A stretch of 64,000 bases of DNA from Myxococcales bacterium (GCA_025359105.1 JANYHK010000022.1:1-64000), one strand, 5' to 3'. Positions 50,834 through 59,815 are shown, numbered from the stretch's first letter. Notes: generated by a model not told the origin, from the sequence alone. A program made the numbers and translations.

Positions 50834-52540
50834 TCAACCTGGTCGCGTAAGGAGGGACTGCACCTCCTCGTGATCAAGGTGCACGAGAAGTGCGACGACG
50901 TCGCCGGGGCGGCCTTCGGCGAGCGCTTCGGTGAGCGCCTCGACCTCGGACGTACGCGTGCGAACCGAAGCTGGAGGAAGGCCGAGCTCTCGAAAAAACG
51001 CGTGAAAAAGGCCAGCGACCTCTCCGGGCTGGCGGCCGCGCATGTAGCCGCTGAGCTCACGGACGAAGACGGTGTCGGGACGCGCATCCTTCACGGCCCG
51101 CGCGATGTCCTCGATCTCGCGGTTGCTCCGGTCGCCCGCGCTCCCGGTGATCACGGCGAGGCGACCGCCGGAGCGGGCGCGCAGATCGGAGACGAGGTGA
51201 AGAGCGGCGCGCACGGCCTCGGGGTTGTGCCCGAAGTCGAGGAACACCTTCACTCCGCCACGGTCGACGAGCTCGCCGCGGCCGGGGTTGTCCTTCGCGC
51301 CGAAGCCGGTGATCGCGCGGACGATGGCGTCGTCGGGCAGCCCCATCGCGCGCGCCAGTCCGACGACGCCGAGGACGTTCTCCACGTTGTACCGAGCGAC
51401 GCCGCCGAAGCCGAGCGGCGCGTCGACGACCTTCGCGAGGACCTTCGCGCGCTCGCCTTCTCGGACCACGATGTCGCCCCCGTCGGCGAGGACGACTGCG
51501 TCTCCACGCGCGAGCCGCTCGCGCACGACCTCGCGCGCGGCGGGCTCGGCGGTCTCCATGTCGCAGAAGAAGACGACGCGCGCCTCGAGCGAGGCCGCCA
51601 ACGTGACGAGGTTGGGATCGCGCGCGTTCAAGACCACCGTGCCCGTCTTGGGCACGATCCGCGCGATCTGGCCCTTCACCTGCGTCATCGACGCGAGATC
51701 GTCGATGCCGTAGAGGCCGAGGTGATCGTCGGAGACGTTGGTGATGAGCGCCGCGTCGCACGACGCAACGGCGAGCCCGCGCCTGAGGATGCCGCCGCGC
51801 GCGGTTTCGAGCACGGCGAAGTCGATGTCGTCGCGACGCAGCACCGCGCGCGCCGCGGCCGGGCCCGTCCAGTCGCCCGTCTCGATCGTCGCCCCGTTTA
51901 CGGCGATGCCGCTCGTCGACGACATGCCGACCGACCGGCCCGCCTCCAAAGCGACGCGCGCCATGAGGCGCGCCGACGTCGTCTTCCCGTTGGTGCCGGT
52001 GACGAGCACGACGGGGATGGCTGCGAGCTCGCCCCACGGGACGGCGGCGGCGTCCGGCGCCTCGTAGCGCCCGAACGTGAACGAGCGCTTGCCCGCGCCG
52101 ACCGTCACCTCGGTGTCGTCCCACAAGAACGGGAGGCCGCGGCGGCCGGCCTCCGCCTCGATCGCGCGCAGGTTGGGGCTACGGTCCCTGACGAGGATCG
52201 CCGCGATCTCGGCGCACTTCGGCTCCAGCGGCAGCGGCGGCTCGCCGGACAGCGCGCGGCTCGCGGACATCCCCGCCCACTCGCTCGCCTCGGCGCACGC
52301 GAGCATCTCGTCGAGCGGCGCGGCGAAGCCGATCACCGCGCCCCCCTTGTGCGCCCGTGCGACGTGAGCGACCTCCGGCGTCATCCCCAGCGCCGTGCGC
52401 ATGCGCGCGAGCTCGCGCAGGTACGCGGCCTCTGCGGTCTCCAGGGTCTCGTCGGCGTCGAGGTCGATCTCGGCGATGACGAGCGGCGTGCGCGCGAAGA
52501 GGTTTGGCCCGGTGAGCCTGCGTGCGTCGACGAGGAGCAG
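50834..52540 (-). CDS. Mur ligase family protein, cyanophycin-synthetase-associated
   Basis: 568 residues if it starts at CTG 52540. The N-terminus LLLVDARRLTGPNLFARTPLVIAEIDL precedes a small domain, then the Mur ligase P-loop VTGTNGKTTSARL (near 180-192), ETARGGILRRGLA, TNVSDDHLGLYGIDD and the C-terminal ligase domain DFGHNPEAVRAALHLV followed by GDRSNREIEDIARAV. These match the Mur half of CphA; the ATP-grasp half is absent. It follows cphA by one base and is surely one operon with it. Role inferred: a second ligase in cyanophycin metabolism. The in-frame ATG at 52402 would remove 46 conserved residues. Confidence 0.82.
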   Translation of the reverse strand: MLLVDARRLTGPNLFARTPLVIAEIDLDADETLETAEAAYLRELARMRTALGMTPEVAHVARAHKGGAVIGFAAPLDEMLACAEASEWAGMSASRALSGEPPLPLEPKCAEIAAILVRDRSPNLRAIEAEAGRRGLPFLWDDTEVTVGAGKRSFTFGRYEAPDAAAVPWGELAAIPVVLVTGTNGKTTSARLMARVALEAGRSVGMSSTSGIAVNGATIETGDWTGPAAARAVLRRDDIDFAVLETARGGILRRGLAVASCDAALITNVSDDHLGLYGIDDLASMTQVKGQIARIVPKTGTVVLNARDPNLVTLAASLEARVVFFCDMETAEPAAREVVRERLARGDAVVLADGGDIVVREGERAKVLAKVVDAPLGFGGVARYNVENVLGVVGLARAMGLPDDAIVRAITGFGAKDNPGRGELVDRGGVKVFLDFGHNPEAVRAALHLVSDLRARSGGRLAVITGSAGDRSNREIEDIARAVKDARPDTVFVRELSGYMRGRQPGEVAGLFHAFFRELGLPPASVRTRTSEVEALTEALAEGRPGDVVALLVHLDHEEVQSLLTRPG

Positions 52541-52541
52541 C

Positions 52542-55361
52542 TCAGTCCTCCGTCTCGCGCGCCAGCCGAACGCCGCGCTCGTCCTCGATCACGGTGGCGC
52601 CGCCGAGGAGCATGTCACTGGGGACCTCGCTGCCGCGGGGGATCGAGACCGGCGCGACCTCGAGCGGCGCGGCCGGCGGCTGCGACTTGACGTCGTCTCC
52701 TTCGGGCTTGAAGTAGATGATCTGCTTCCAGCTGCGCGACACCTTGTCGGCGAACGCGAGGAGCAAGTCGCCGCGCTTGCAGAACTTGAGCGCCGCGTCG
52801 AAGGCCTGTTGCTCGTCGGGGATGACCTGGATGCGCTCCTTCGGGAAGCCGCTGGCGATGAGCTCCGCCTCCATCATCCGCGGAACGTCCTCGGCGCCGC
52901 GGCCGCGCAGATCGTCGTCGCGACGGAGGATGATGTGATCGAACGCTTTGCCGGCGATGCGCGCCATCGCGCGGATGTCCTCGTCGCGGCGGTCGCCGGG
53001 ACCCGCGAGGAGGCACACGCGGCGGCCACTGCACTCCATCCGCGTGGTCATGTCGGCCATCGCCTGGATGGCGGCCGGGTTGTGGCCGTAGTCCAGGATC
53101 ACCTTGAACGGCAGCTTGTCGAAGACGTTCGTACGACCCGGCACCTGGAAGTACGTCGTGTCGAAGGTGCGGAGGCCCTGGCGGATGTTCTCCACCTTGA
53201 CGCCCATGGCGTACGCCATCACCGCCGCGAACATGGCGTTCTGCACGTTGTGCATCGCCTTACCCTCGATCGTCGCGGGGATGAGGTGCGTCCAGAGCAG
53301 CGCGAGGTGCGCGCCCTTGTCGTAGAGCGTGATCATGTGGCCGTTGATGCCCTCTTCGAGGACGGCGGCGAGTCCGCCCGCGCGCAGATGCTTGCGTACG
53401 AGCTCGTGGCGCGGGTTCATCGTCACGTACGCGATCCGCGCAGCCTTGGTGTGATCGCCCATGCGCAGGCAGTTGATGTCGTCGGCGTTCAGGACGGCGC
53501 AATCGCGCGCGACCTCGACCACGATGCGCTTCACCTCGGCGAGCTGCTCGAGGGTGTCGACCCCTTTGATGCCCAGGTGGTCGGCGCTGACGTTGAGCAC
53601 CGCGCCGACGTTGCAGTTGCGGTAGCCCATGCCGGCGCGGAGGAGGCCCCCGCGCGCGGTCTCGAGGACGGCGAGGTCCACGTCGGGATCACGCAGGACC
53701 ATCTGGGCCGACTGCGGTCCGGTCATGTCGCCGGTCACCGTGCGCTCGCCGTCGATGTACAGGCCGTCGGTCGTGGACAGGCCGACGGTGAAGCCGTTCA
53801 TCTTCTGGATGTGCGCCAGCATGCGCGCGGTCGTCGTCTTGCCGTTGGTGCCGGTGACGGCGGCGATGGGGATGCGCGCCGGCGTCCCCGGCGGGAAGAG
53901 CATGTCGATCACCGGACCGGCGACGTCACGCGGCTTTCCCTCGGTCGGCGCGACGTGCATCCGGAAGCCGGGCGCCGCGTTGACCTCGCAGATGCCCCCG
54001 CCGACCTCGCGGTAGCTCTGCGCGATGTCGGACGTGATGAAGTCGACGCCGCACACGTCGAGGCCGATCGCCTTGGCCGCGCGGACGGCCATGTCGCGGT
54101 TGTCGGGGTGCACGACGTCGGTGAGATCGATCGCGGTTCCGCCGGTGGAGAGGTTGCCGGTGCCGCGCAGGAAGAAGATCTCGCCCGGCGGCAGCACGGT
54201 GTCCTTGGTGGCGTTCTTCTTCGCCATCAGGCGCTCGGCCTGCTCGTCGAGCTCGAGACGTGTCAGCACCTTCTCGTGGCCGATGCCGCGCCGGGGGTCG
54301 GCGTTCACGAGGTCGATGAGCTGCGCGATCGTGTGCTCGCCGTCGCCCACGACGTGGCCGGGGACGCGCTTGGCGACGGCGATCAGCTCGCCGCCGATGA
54401 CGAGCATGCGGTGGTCGAAGCCGTTCAGGAAGTTCTCGACGACGACGCTTCGCGCGTGCTCGCGTGCCTTGGCGAAGGCGAGGCGCACCTCCTCCTCGCT
54501 TTTCAGATCGAGCGAGACGCCGCGCCCGTGGTTCGCGTCGAGCGGCTTCACGACGACCGGAAAGCCGAGGCGCGACGCGGCGCTCATGGCGCTCTCGACG
54601 GTGCGCACGACGCGCTGGCGCGGCACCGGGAGGCCGAGGTCCCCCAGGATCTTGTTGGTCTCCTCCTTGTCGGACGCGATCTCGACGGCGATGTGGCGCG
54701 TCTCGGAGGTGACGGTCGCCTGGATGCGCTTCTGGTATTTCCCCTGCCCGAACTGGATGAGGCTGTAATCGTTGAGGCGCATCCACGGGATGTCGCGCGA
54801 CTCGGCGGCGCGCACGAGCGAGCCGGTGCTCGGCCCGAGCTGCCGGCGCTGGGCGAAATCGATGAGGTCGTGGAGCTCCTTCTTGAAGTCGAAAGGGCCT
54901 GTCGCCTCGTCGTCGGAGTCGTCCTGCTTCCTCGACCGCAGATCGGTGGGGAGGAGATCCTGGAGAAGGCGCATCGCGAGGTCCCCCGCCGCCTCCGCCA
55001 CGCGCTCCTCCTCGTACTCGTAGACGACGTGGTAGAGGCCCTTGGAGCCCTCGCCGCGTGTCTTGCCGAAGACGACGCTCGCGCCGGTGAGCTGCTGCAG
55101 CTCGATCGCGACGTGCTCGAGGACGTGCCCGAGCCACGTCCCGCCGTCCTCGGTGAGGCGGCGGATGAAGCCGCCTTCGGTGCCGTGCGAGCACGTGTGG
55201 GCCTTGAGCGACGGCAGCGCGCCGAGCAGGCGATCGTTGAAGCCCGGGATCTTCGCGCTCGGCCACTCCTCGAGCGCGCCGAGATCGACGGTGAGGCGCA
55301 TGACGGGGAAGTGGGCGTAGAGGCTGGGGCCGCGGTAGACGCGTCGCTCGAGGAGGTGCAT
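52542..55361 (-). CDS. cphA: cyanophycin synthetase
   Basis: 939 residues, close to the usual 870-910. An N-terminal domain (RRVYRGPSLYAHFPVMRLTVDLG at the start, GGTWLGHVLEHVAIELQ), an ATP-grasp domain (VVKPLDANHGRGVSLDLKSEEEV, about 245-267; metal-binding region GVDFITSD and EVNAAPGFRMH) and a Mur ligase domain (VTGTNGKTTTARML near 500, TARGGLLRAGMGYRNCNVG, SADHLGIKGVDT, LDYGHNPAAIQAM, GDRRDEDI). It polymerises aspartate and then arginine onto a cyanophycin primer, using ATP. SD GGCGGAG precedes the ATG at 55361. A Mur ligase gene follows directly. Confidence 0.97.
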   Translation of the reverse strand: MHLLERRVYRGPSLYAHFPVMRLTVDLGALEEWPSAKIPGFNDRLLGALPSLKAHTCSHGTEGGFIRRLTEDGGTWLGHVLEHVAIELQQLTGASVVFGKTRGEGSKGLYHVVYEYEEERVAEAAGDLAMRLLQDLLPTDLRSRKQDDSDDEATGPFDFKKELHDLIDFAQRRQLGPSTGSLVRAAESRDIPWMRLNDYSLIQFGQGKYQKRIQATVTSETRHIAVEIASDKEETNKILGDLGLPVPRQRVVRTVESAMSAASRLGFPVVVKPLDANHGRGVSLDLKSEEEVRLAFAKAREHARSVVVENFLNGFDHRMLVIGGELIAVAKRVPGHVVGDGEHTIAQLIDLVNADPRRGIGHEKVLTRLELDEQAERLMAKKNATKDTVLPPGEIFFLRGTGNLSTGGTAIDLTDVVHPDNRDMAVRAAKAIGLDVCGVDFITSDIAQSYREVGGGICEVNAAPGFRMHVAPTEGKPRDVAGPVIDMLFPPGTPARIPIAAVTGTNGKTTTARMLAHIQKMNGFTVGLSTTDGLYIDGERTVTGDMTGPQSAQMVLRDPDVDLAVLETARGGLLRAGMGYRNCNVGAVLNVSADHLGIKGVDTLEQLAEVKRIVVEVARDCAVLNADDINCLRMGDHTKAARIAYVTMNPRHELVRKHLRAGGLAAVLEEGINGHMITLYDKGAHLALLWTHLIPATIEGKAMHNVQNAMFAAVMAYAMGVKVENIRQGLRTFDTTYFQVPGRTNVFDKLPFKVILDYGHNPAAIQAMADMTTRMECSGRRVCLLAGPGDRRDEDIRAMARIAGKAFDHIILRRDDDLRGRGAEDVPRMMEAELIASGFPKERIQVIPDEQQAFDAALKFCKRGDLLLAFADKVSRSWKQIIYFKPEGDDVKSQPPAAPLEVAPVSIPRGSEVPSDMLLGGATVIEDERGVRLARETED

Positions 55362-55396
55362 CGCTCCGCCTTTATATCAGCGGGCCGCGGGCGCGA

Positions 55397-55436
55397 TTCA
55401 GGTCGTTTTGTTTCGACCAGGTTTCGGCTTCAGGTC
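55397..55436. promoter_or_regulatory. repeats in the cphA / DUF3089 divergent interval
   Basis: TTCAGGTC occurs at 55397-55404 and again at 55429-55436, same orientation, starts 32 bp apart (three helical turns). The first copy overlaps GGTCG-N8-CGACC (55401-55418). It lies in the 90-base gap that must contain both promoters. Candidate site for a regulator of cphA; no known consensus is claimed. Confidence 0.4.
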
Positions 55437-55451
55437 ACGTACCCTGCGCGG

Positions 55452-56603
55452 ATGGGCACGTTCCGGCCGCTTCGCCTCGCCTCGCGGGTGCTCGCCGCGG
55501 CGGCGCTCGTGGCGTGCGCGGCCACGCCCGCGCCGATCGCGCCGATCGCGCCGGCCGGGCCGAGCGCGCGGTACGCGGACGCTACGAGCTGGCTTTGCCT
55601 GCCGGGGCGCGACGACGCGTGCGCCCGCTCCACCGACGCCACGGAGGTCCGGCCCGATCTCTCGCGCGTGGTCGTTCGCGACACGCGCGCGCCCGGCGCC
55701 GAGAAGGTCGACTGCTTCTACGTCTACCCGACCGTCGATCTCCGGCTCGGCGCCGCCAACCACGAGGACTTCGCCGATCTCGAACCGATGGCGCGCACGA
55801 CGGCGGCCCAGGTCGCGCGCTTCCGGAACGTCTGCACCCTCTACGCGCCGCTCTACCGCCAGATCACGATCGGTACGTACCTGCGCTCGGCGGAGGTGAA
55901 GCGGCCGTACACCGCCGTCGCCGAGGCGGACGTGGACGAAGCGTTCCTCCACTACATGCGCCACTACAACGGCGGGCGGAAGATCGTCCTCCTCGGTCAC
56001 TCGCAGGGCGGCGAGATGGTCGTCCACCTCCTCAAGCGCTTCTTCGACGGCGATCCGAAGACGCGCGAGCAACTGCTCCTGGCGATGCCGATCGGCTGGC
56101 CCATCGAGGTCCCGAAGGGGCGCGCCACCGGCGGGACGTTCGCGAACGTGCCCATGTGCACGCGCGCTGGCGAGACGGCGTGCGTCGTCGCGTACCGCTC
56201 ACACGCGGTAGGCACCGACGTCGCGTCCAAGCACGCCACGCCGTCGGCCGGCCACGAGAGCGTGTGCGTGAACCCCGCCGAGCTCGCGCATGGCCCCGGC
56301 CGCCCCTTCTCGCGCGCGTTCTTGCCGACGAGCCTCGTCGCCGCCGACTCTGGCCTCGGCGACGCGGCCACGCCCTTCGTGCTCTTGCGCGACTTCTACG
56401 GCGGCGCGTGCGTCGACGGTCCGGCCGGCTACCGGTACCTCGCCGTCTCGGCGACCCCACCTCCCGGCGACCTCCGCACGAGCCCGATTCGCTTCTCGAG
56501 TCTCTGGCTCCGCGGCGCTCTCGGCCTCCACCTCCTCGACTACCAGTTCGCGCAAGGCGATCTCGTCGACCTCGTCGCGGAACGCGCGGGTGCGCTGCAG
56601 TAG
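55452..56603 (+). CDS. DUF3089 alpha/beta-hydrolase lipoprotein
   Basis: 383 residues with lipobox (LVACAA, Cys22). DUF3089 motifs are YADATSWLCLPGRDDACA early, VDCFYVYPTVDL (86-97), and the nucleophile elbow ILLGHSQGG-like IVLLGHSQGGEMV with Ser184. RQITIGTYL and the late SLWLRGALGLHLLDYQF complete the family picture. An esterase or lipase acting in the periplasm or outer leaflet is likely; natural substrate unknown. It faces away from cphA, separated by 90 bases with shared repeats. Start ATG at 55452 is fixed by the signal. Confidence 0.85.
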   Translation: MGTFRPLRLASRVLAAAALVACAATPAPIAPIAPAGPSARYADATSWLCLPGRDDACARSTDATEVRPDLSRVVVRDTRAPGAEKVDCFYVYPTVDLRLGAANHEDFADLEPMARTTAAQVARFRNVCTLYAPLYRQITIGTYLRSAEVKRPYTAVAEADVDEAFLHYMRHYNGGRKIVLLGHSQGGEMVVHLLKRFFDGDPKTREQLLLAMPIGWPIEVPKGRATGGTFANVPMCTRAGETACVVAYRSHAVGTDVASKHATPSAGHESVCVNPAELAHGPGRPFSRAFLPTSLVAADSGLGDAATPFVLLRDFYGGACVDGPAGYRYLAVSATPPPGDLRTSPIRFSSLWLRGALGLHLLDYQFAQGDLVDLVAERAGALQ

Positions 56604-56686
56604 TCCACCAGGGGTCGTGTGGGCCAGCGTGCGACGGACCGCCCGGCAGTCCCCCGCGTACCAATTCGGGACGCCTCACCGACAAA

Positions 56687-56701
56687 GTCCGAGTTCGGGA
56701 C
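56687..56701. promoter_or_regulatory. operator-like palindrome before the response-regulator gene
   Basis: GTCC-GAGTT-CGGGAC at 56687-56701. TTCGGGACGC in this site (56694-56703) also occurs at 56665-56674. Similar spaced elements follow the histidine kinase gene at 59816 and 59849, so this could be the binding site of the encoded regulator. Confidence 0.4.
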
Positions 56702-56725
56702 GCGGCCCGGCGGTAACGTTGGATC

Positions 56726-58168
56726 GTGCCCGTTTCCCCCGAAGCCAAGGGCCCTGCGATGCGCGTGGCGGTCGTGGACGACGACGCGGTCACGCGCCGC
56801 CTCGTGCGCGCGTGGCTGGAGCCCGAAGGCTACGAGGTCGTCGAGTTCCCCGCGGGTCGCGGCGCGGTGGAGGCCGGCGGCGACGGCTTCGCGGCGATGT
56901 GCCTGGACCTGGGCCTCGGGGACATGGACGGCCTCGACGTGCTTCGTCACGTGCGCGCGAACAGCCCCGAGCTCTCCGTGCTCGTCGCGACGAGCGAGAC
57001 GTCGCACGACGCCGTAGTCAACGCGATGCGGGCCGGCGCCCATGACTACGTCTTCAAGCCCCTCGACCGGCAGCGCTTCGTCACCTCGGTGCGCGCTGCC
57101 GTCGAGAACGCCGCCCTGCGGCGGAAGGTCGTGACGCTGCACCGCGAGCTGTCGGGCACCCGAGGGTCGCGCGCCATCGTCGGGACGAGCCGCGCCGTGC
57201 AGACCCTCATGACGACGATCGAGCGCGTGCTGGGCAGCGAGGTGGTCGTCTGCATCCTCGGCGAGAGCGGCTCGGGCAAGGAGCTCGTCGCGCGCGCGCT
57301 GCACACCGAGGGGCGTCGCAAAGGCGGTCCGTTCGTCGCCATCAACTGCGCCGCGATCCCCGAGAATCTGCAGGAAGCCGAGCTCTTCGGCTACGAGAAG
57401 GGAGCGTTCACCGGCGCCGGCGCCACCTACCGCGGCCGGTTCGAGCAGGCGGAGGGCGGGACGCTGTTCCTCGACGAGGTCGGGGACATGAGCGCGGCGA
57501 CGCAAGTGAAGCTCCTGCGCGCGCTCCAAGAGAAGACGGTCCGGCGCATCGGCGGCACGACGGATCTTCCCACCAACGTCCGCGTCGTGTGCGCGACGCA
57601 CCGGAATCTCGAAGCCGAAGTGGCAGCGGGTCGGTTCCGCGAAGATCTCTACTTCCGCATCATGGTCTACCCCATCGACGCGCCGCCCCTCCGCGACCGC
57701 ACCGAGGACATCCCGCTGCTCGTCGCGCACTTCACCCGCTCGTTCCGCGACGACGTCGGCCGGGACATCTCACGCGTCTCGCAGGAGGCGCTCGAGGCGC
57801 TGATGGCGTACCGCTGGCCGGGCAACGTCCGGGAGCTGCAGAACGTCGTTCACCGCGCGATGCTCTCGTGCGCGACCGATCAGATCGAGCTGTCCGACCT
57901 GCCGCAAGCGCTCCGTGACGTGCTCCTCCCTCCTCTACCGCGCGCACCGCGCGCCCAGGGGGCCCCGGTCGCGACGCCGCAAGCCGGCGCGGGGTTGCCC
58001 ACGTTGCTCCTCTCCGAGCTCGAACGCCTGGCGATCGCCGAGTCCCTCCGCACGTCGACCGGCCACATAGGCAAAGCAGCGAAGCTGCTCGGCATCGGAC
58101 GCTCCACCTTGTACCGGCGCCTCCTCGAGCTGGGGATGGAGTCGAGCCGCGCCGAAGAGGAGCCGTGA
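56726..58168 (+). CDS. sigma-54-dependent response regulator (NtrC family)
   Basis: 480 residues if GTG 56726 starts it (ATG 56759 would give 469 and puts the receiver at residue 1, also plausible). Receiver: VAVVDDD, phospho-acceptor Asp61 in CLDLGLGDMDG, Lys near 112 in FKPLD. AAA+ domain with GESGSGKE, GAFTGA (near 229), GGTLFLDEVGDM and R-finger region HRNLEAEVAAGRFREDLYFR. C-terminal Fis-type HTH (LRTSTGHIGKAAKLLGIGRSTLYRRL). The GAFTGA loop means it should drive sigma-54 polymerase. Overlaps the kinase gene by GTGA, so they form one operon. Confidence 0.95.
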   Translation: MPVSPEAKGPAMRVAVVDDDAVTRRLVRAWLEPEGYEVVEFPAGRGAVEAGGDGFAAMCLDLGLGDMDGLDVLRHVRANSPELSVLVATSETSHDAVVNAMRAGAHDYVFKPLDRQRFVTSVRAAVENAALRRKVVTLHRELSGTRGSRAIVGTSRAVQTLMTTIERVLGSEVVVCILGESGSGKELVARALHTEGRRKGGPFVAINCAAIPENLQEAELFGYEKGAFTGAGATYRGRFEQAEGGTLFLDEVGDMSAATQVKLLRALQEKTVRRIGGTTDLPTNVRVVCATHRNLEAEVAAGRFREDLYFRIMVYPIDAPPLRDRTEDIPLLVAHFTRSFRDDVGRDISRVSQEALEALMAYRWPGNVRELQNVVHRAMLSCATDQIELSDLPQALRDVLLPPLPRAPRAQGAPVATPQAGAGLPTLLLSELERLAIAESLRTSTGHIGKAAKLLGIGRSTLYRRLLELGMESSRAEEEP

Positions 58169-59808
58169 AGGACGCCTCGCCGAACGACGTCGACGCCCTG
58201 CGTGCCGAGAACGATGCGCTGCGCGCCGAGCTCGCGGCCGCACGCGCGTCGGCCGAGGCCGAGAAGGAGGCCCAGCTCCGCCAGGAGACCACGCTCCGCG
58301 AGGCGAAGGACAGCGCGGAGGCCGCCAACCGGGCCAAGGACACGTTCCTCGCGCGAATGAGCCACGAGCTGCGCTCGCCGCTCCACGTGATCCTGGGCGC
58401 CGTCGAGCTCCTGAGCGCGGACGCGGGCGGACGCGACGCCGGGACGGTCCAGAGCATCGACTCCGCGTCGCGGAGCCTTCTCGCGCTCATCGAGGATCTG
58501 CTGGATCTGTCGAAGATCCGCGCCGGCACGTTCTCCGTCGCGATGCGCCCCTTCCATCTGTCCCAGGTCTTCGACGACACGATCGGCGCGATGCGGACGC
58601 TCGCCGACGCCGCCGGTGTCGAGCTGGTCCTCTCGCGTCGGGGCGTGCTCCCGGCGTACGCGAGCGGAGACGCGGGACGGATCCGGCAGATCGTCACGAA
58701 CCTCGTCTCGAACGCGATCAAGTTCGCGCGCGCGGGCCGTGTGGATGTGCGTCTCACTGGCCGGGGCGACATCCTCCACGTCGAGGTCACGGACGAAGGT
58801 CCCGGGCTCACGCCCGACGACGAGCGCGCGCTCTTCGACGAGTTCCAGCAGGGGGCGGCCGGCAAGCGCCGCGGCGGCGCAGGGCTCGGCCTGGCGATCA
58901 GCCGGCAGCTCGTCAGGCAAATGGGCGGCGAGATGGGCTACTACCCGAACCCCGCCGGCCGCGGCGCCGCGTTCTGGTTCGAGCTCCCGCTCGAGGAGGC
59001 GACGCAGGACGACTGGGTCGTGGCCTCGCGGCGTTCGTCGATCCCGTCGATGCCGAATGCCGCGCGCATGTCGAGCCGCGCGCCCGTGCTCATCGTCGAG
59101 GACACGCCCGCGAGCCGCGTGTGGGCGACGCGCACGCTCGAAGCGCGCGGCTTTCGCGTCGTGGGGGTCGACTCCGGCGAGGCCGCGCTCGAGGAGCTGA
59201 AGCGCGGCACGTTCTCCGTCGTCCTGATGGACTGGCACATGGCGGGCATGGACGGCCTCGCGACCACGCGCGCCATCCGCGCGCTGAGCGGCGACATGCG
59301 GAGCGTCCCCATCCTCGGCCTAACGGCCAGCGCGCAGGAGGGCGATCGCGAGGCGTGCGTGGCCGCGGGAATGAACGAGTGCCTCTTCAAGCCAACGTCG
59401 AGCCGCGCCCTCCTACGCGCCATCGATCGCCTTGTGCAGCCGCTCGTGCCGAAGATCTCCATGCCCGCCGCGCCGCTCGCGCCGGCGATCGGCTCGGACG
59501 TGGCGACGCTCCCGCGAGAGGTGCTGCGCGAGCTGTCGGAGCTGTTCGATCGCGACGCGGGTGAGCTGGTGCGGGCCGTGGAGCAGGCTGTCGCACAGGA
59601 CGACAGGGAGGATGCCGGCCGGCGACTGCATGCGCTGAAGGGGCTCGCCGGCAACCTCGGCATGACGGCGCTGCGCGAGCTCGTCCAGGAGCTCGAAGCC
59701 GCGCTCCGGGCGGGGGCAGATTGCGATGCGCTCGCGACGAAGATCCCTCTTCTCGAGCGGCTTCGCGCCGAAGCCTCGCGCGCGTTCGCGGCGCTCAGCG
59801 GTCGCTGA
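58165..59808 (+). CDS. soluble hybrid histidine kinase HK-REC-Hpt
   Basis: 547 residues. A coiled-coil (10-55), then HisKA with His67 in FLARMSHELRSPLHVILG, HATPase with IVTNLVSNAIKFA, VTDEGPGLTPDD and GAGLGLAISRQL, a receiver with VEDTPASRVWATRTL and Asp356 in VVLMDWHMAGMDG, and an Hpt domain with His489 in RLHALKGLAGNLG. No TM, PAS, GAF or other input domain is present, so the signal is probably cytoplasmic or delivered by a partner. Together with the response regulator it provides all four steps of a phosphorelay. GTG start overlaps the regulator stop by four bases. Confidence 0.95.
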   Translation: MKDASPNDVDALRAENDALRAELAAARASAEAEKEAQLRQETTLREAKDSAEAANRAKDTFLARMSHELRSPLHVILGAVELLSADAGGRDAGTVQSIDSASRSLLALIEDLLDLSKIRAGTFSVAMRPFHLSQVFDDTIGAMRTLADAAGVELVLSRRGVLPAYASGDAGRIRQIVTNLVSNAIKFARAGRVDVRLTGRGDILHVEVTDEGPGLTPDDERALFDEFQQGAAGKRRGGAGLGLAISRQLVRQMGGEMGYYPNPAGRGAAFWFELPLEEATQDDWVVASRRSSIPSMPNAARMSSRAPVLIVEDTPASRVWATRTLEARGFRVVGVDSGEAALEELKRGTFSVVLMDWHMAGMDGLATTRAIRALSGDMRSVPILGLTASAQEGDREACVAAGMNECLFKPTSSRALLRAIDRLVQPLVPKISMPAAPLAPAIGSDVATLPREVLRELSELFDRDAGELVRAVEQAVAQDDREDAGRRLHALKGLAGNLGMTALRELVQELEAALRAGADCDALATKIPLLERLRAEASRAFAALSGR

Positions 59809-59815
59809 CCCATCC

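Noticed and set aside
55368-55378. TATAAA box as cphA promoter (-10) in the divergent interval
   Set aside because: It would put the transcript start nearly at the ATG and lose the GGAG ribosome-binding site; no matching -35 was found.
52395-55440. Long open frame on the plus strand opposite cphA, joined to the DUF3089 gene
   Set aside because: It is an antisense shadow created by high GC; the real DUF3089 gene begins with its signal peptide at 55452.
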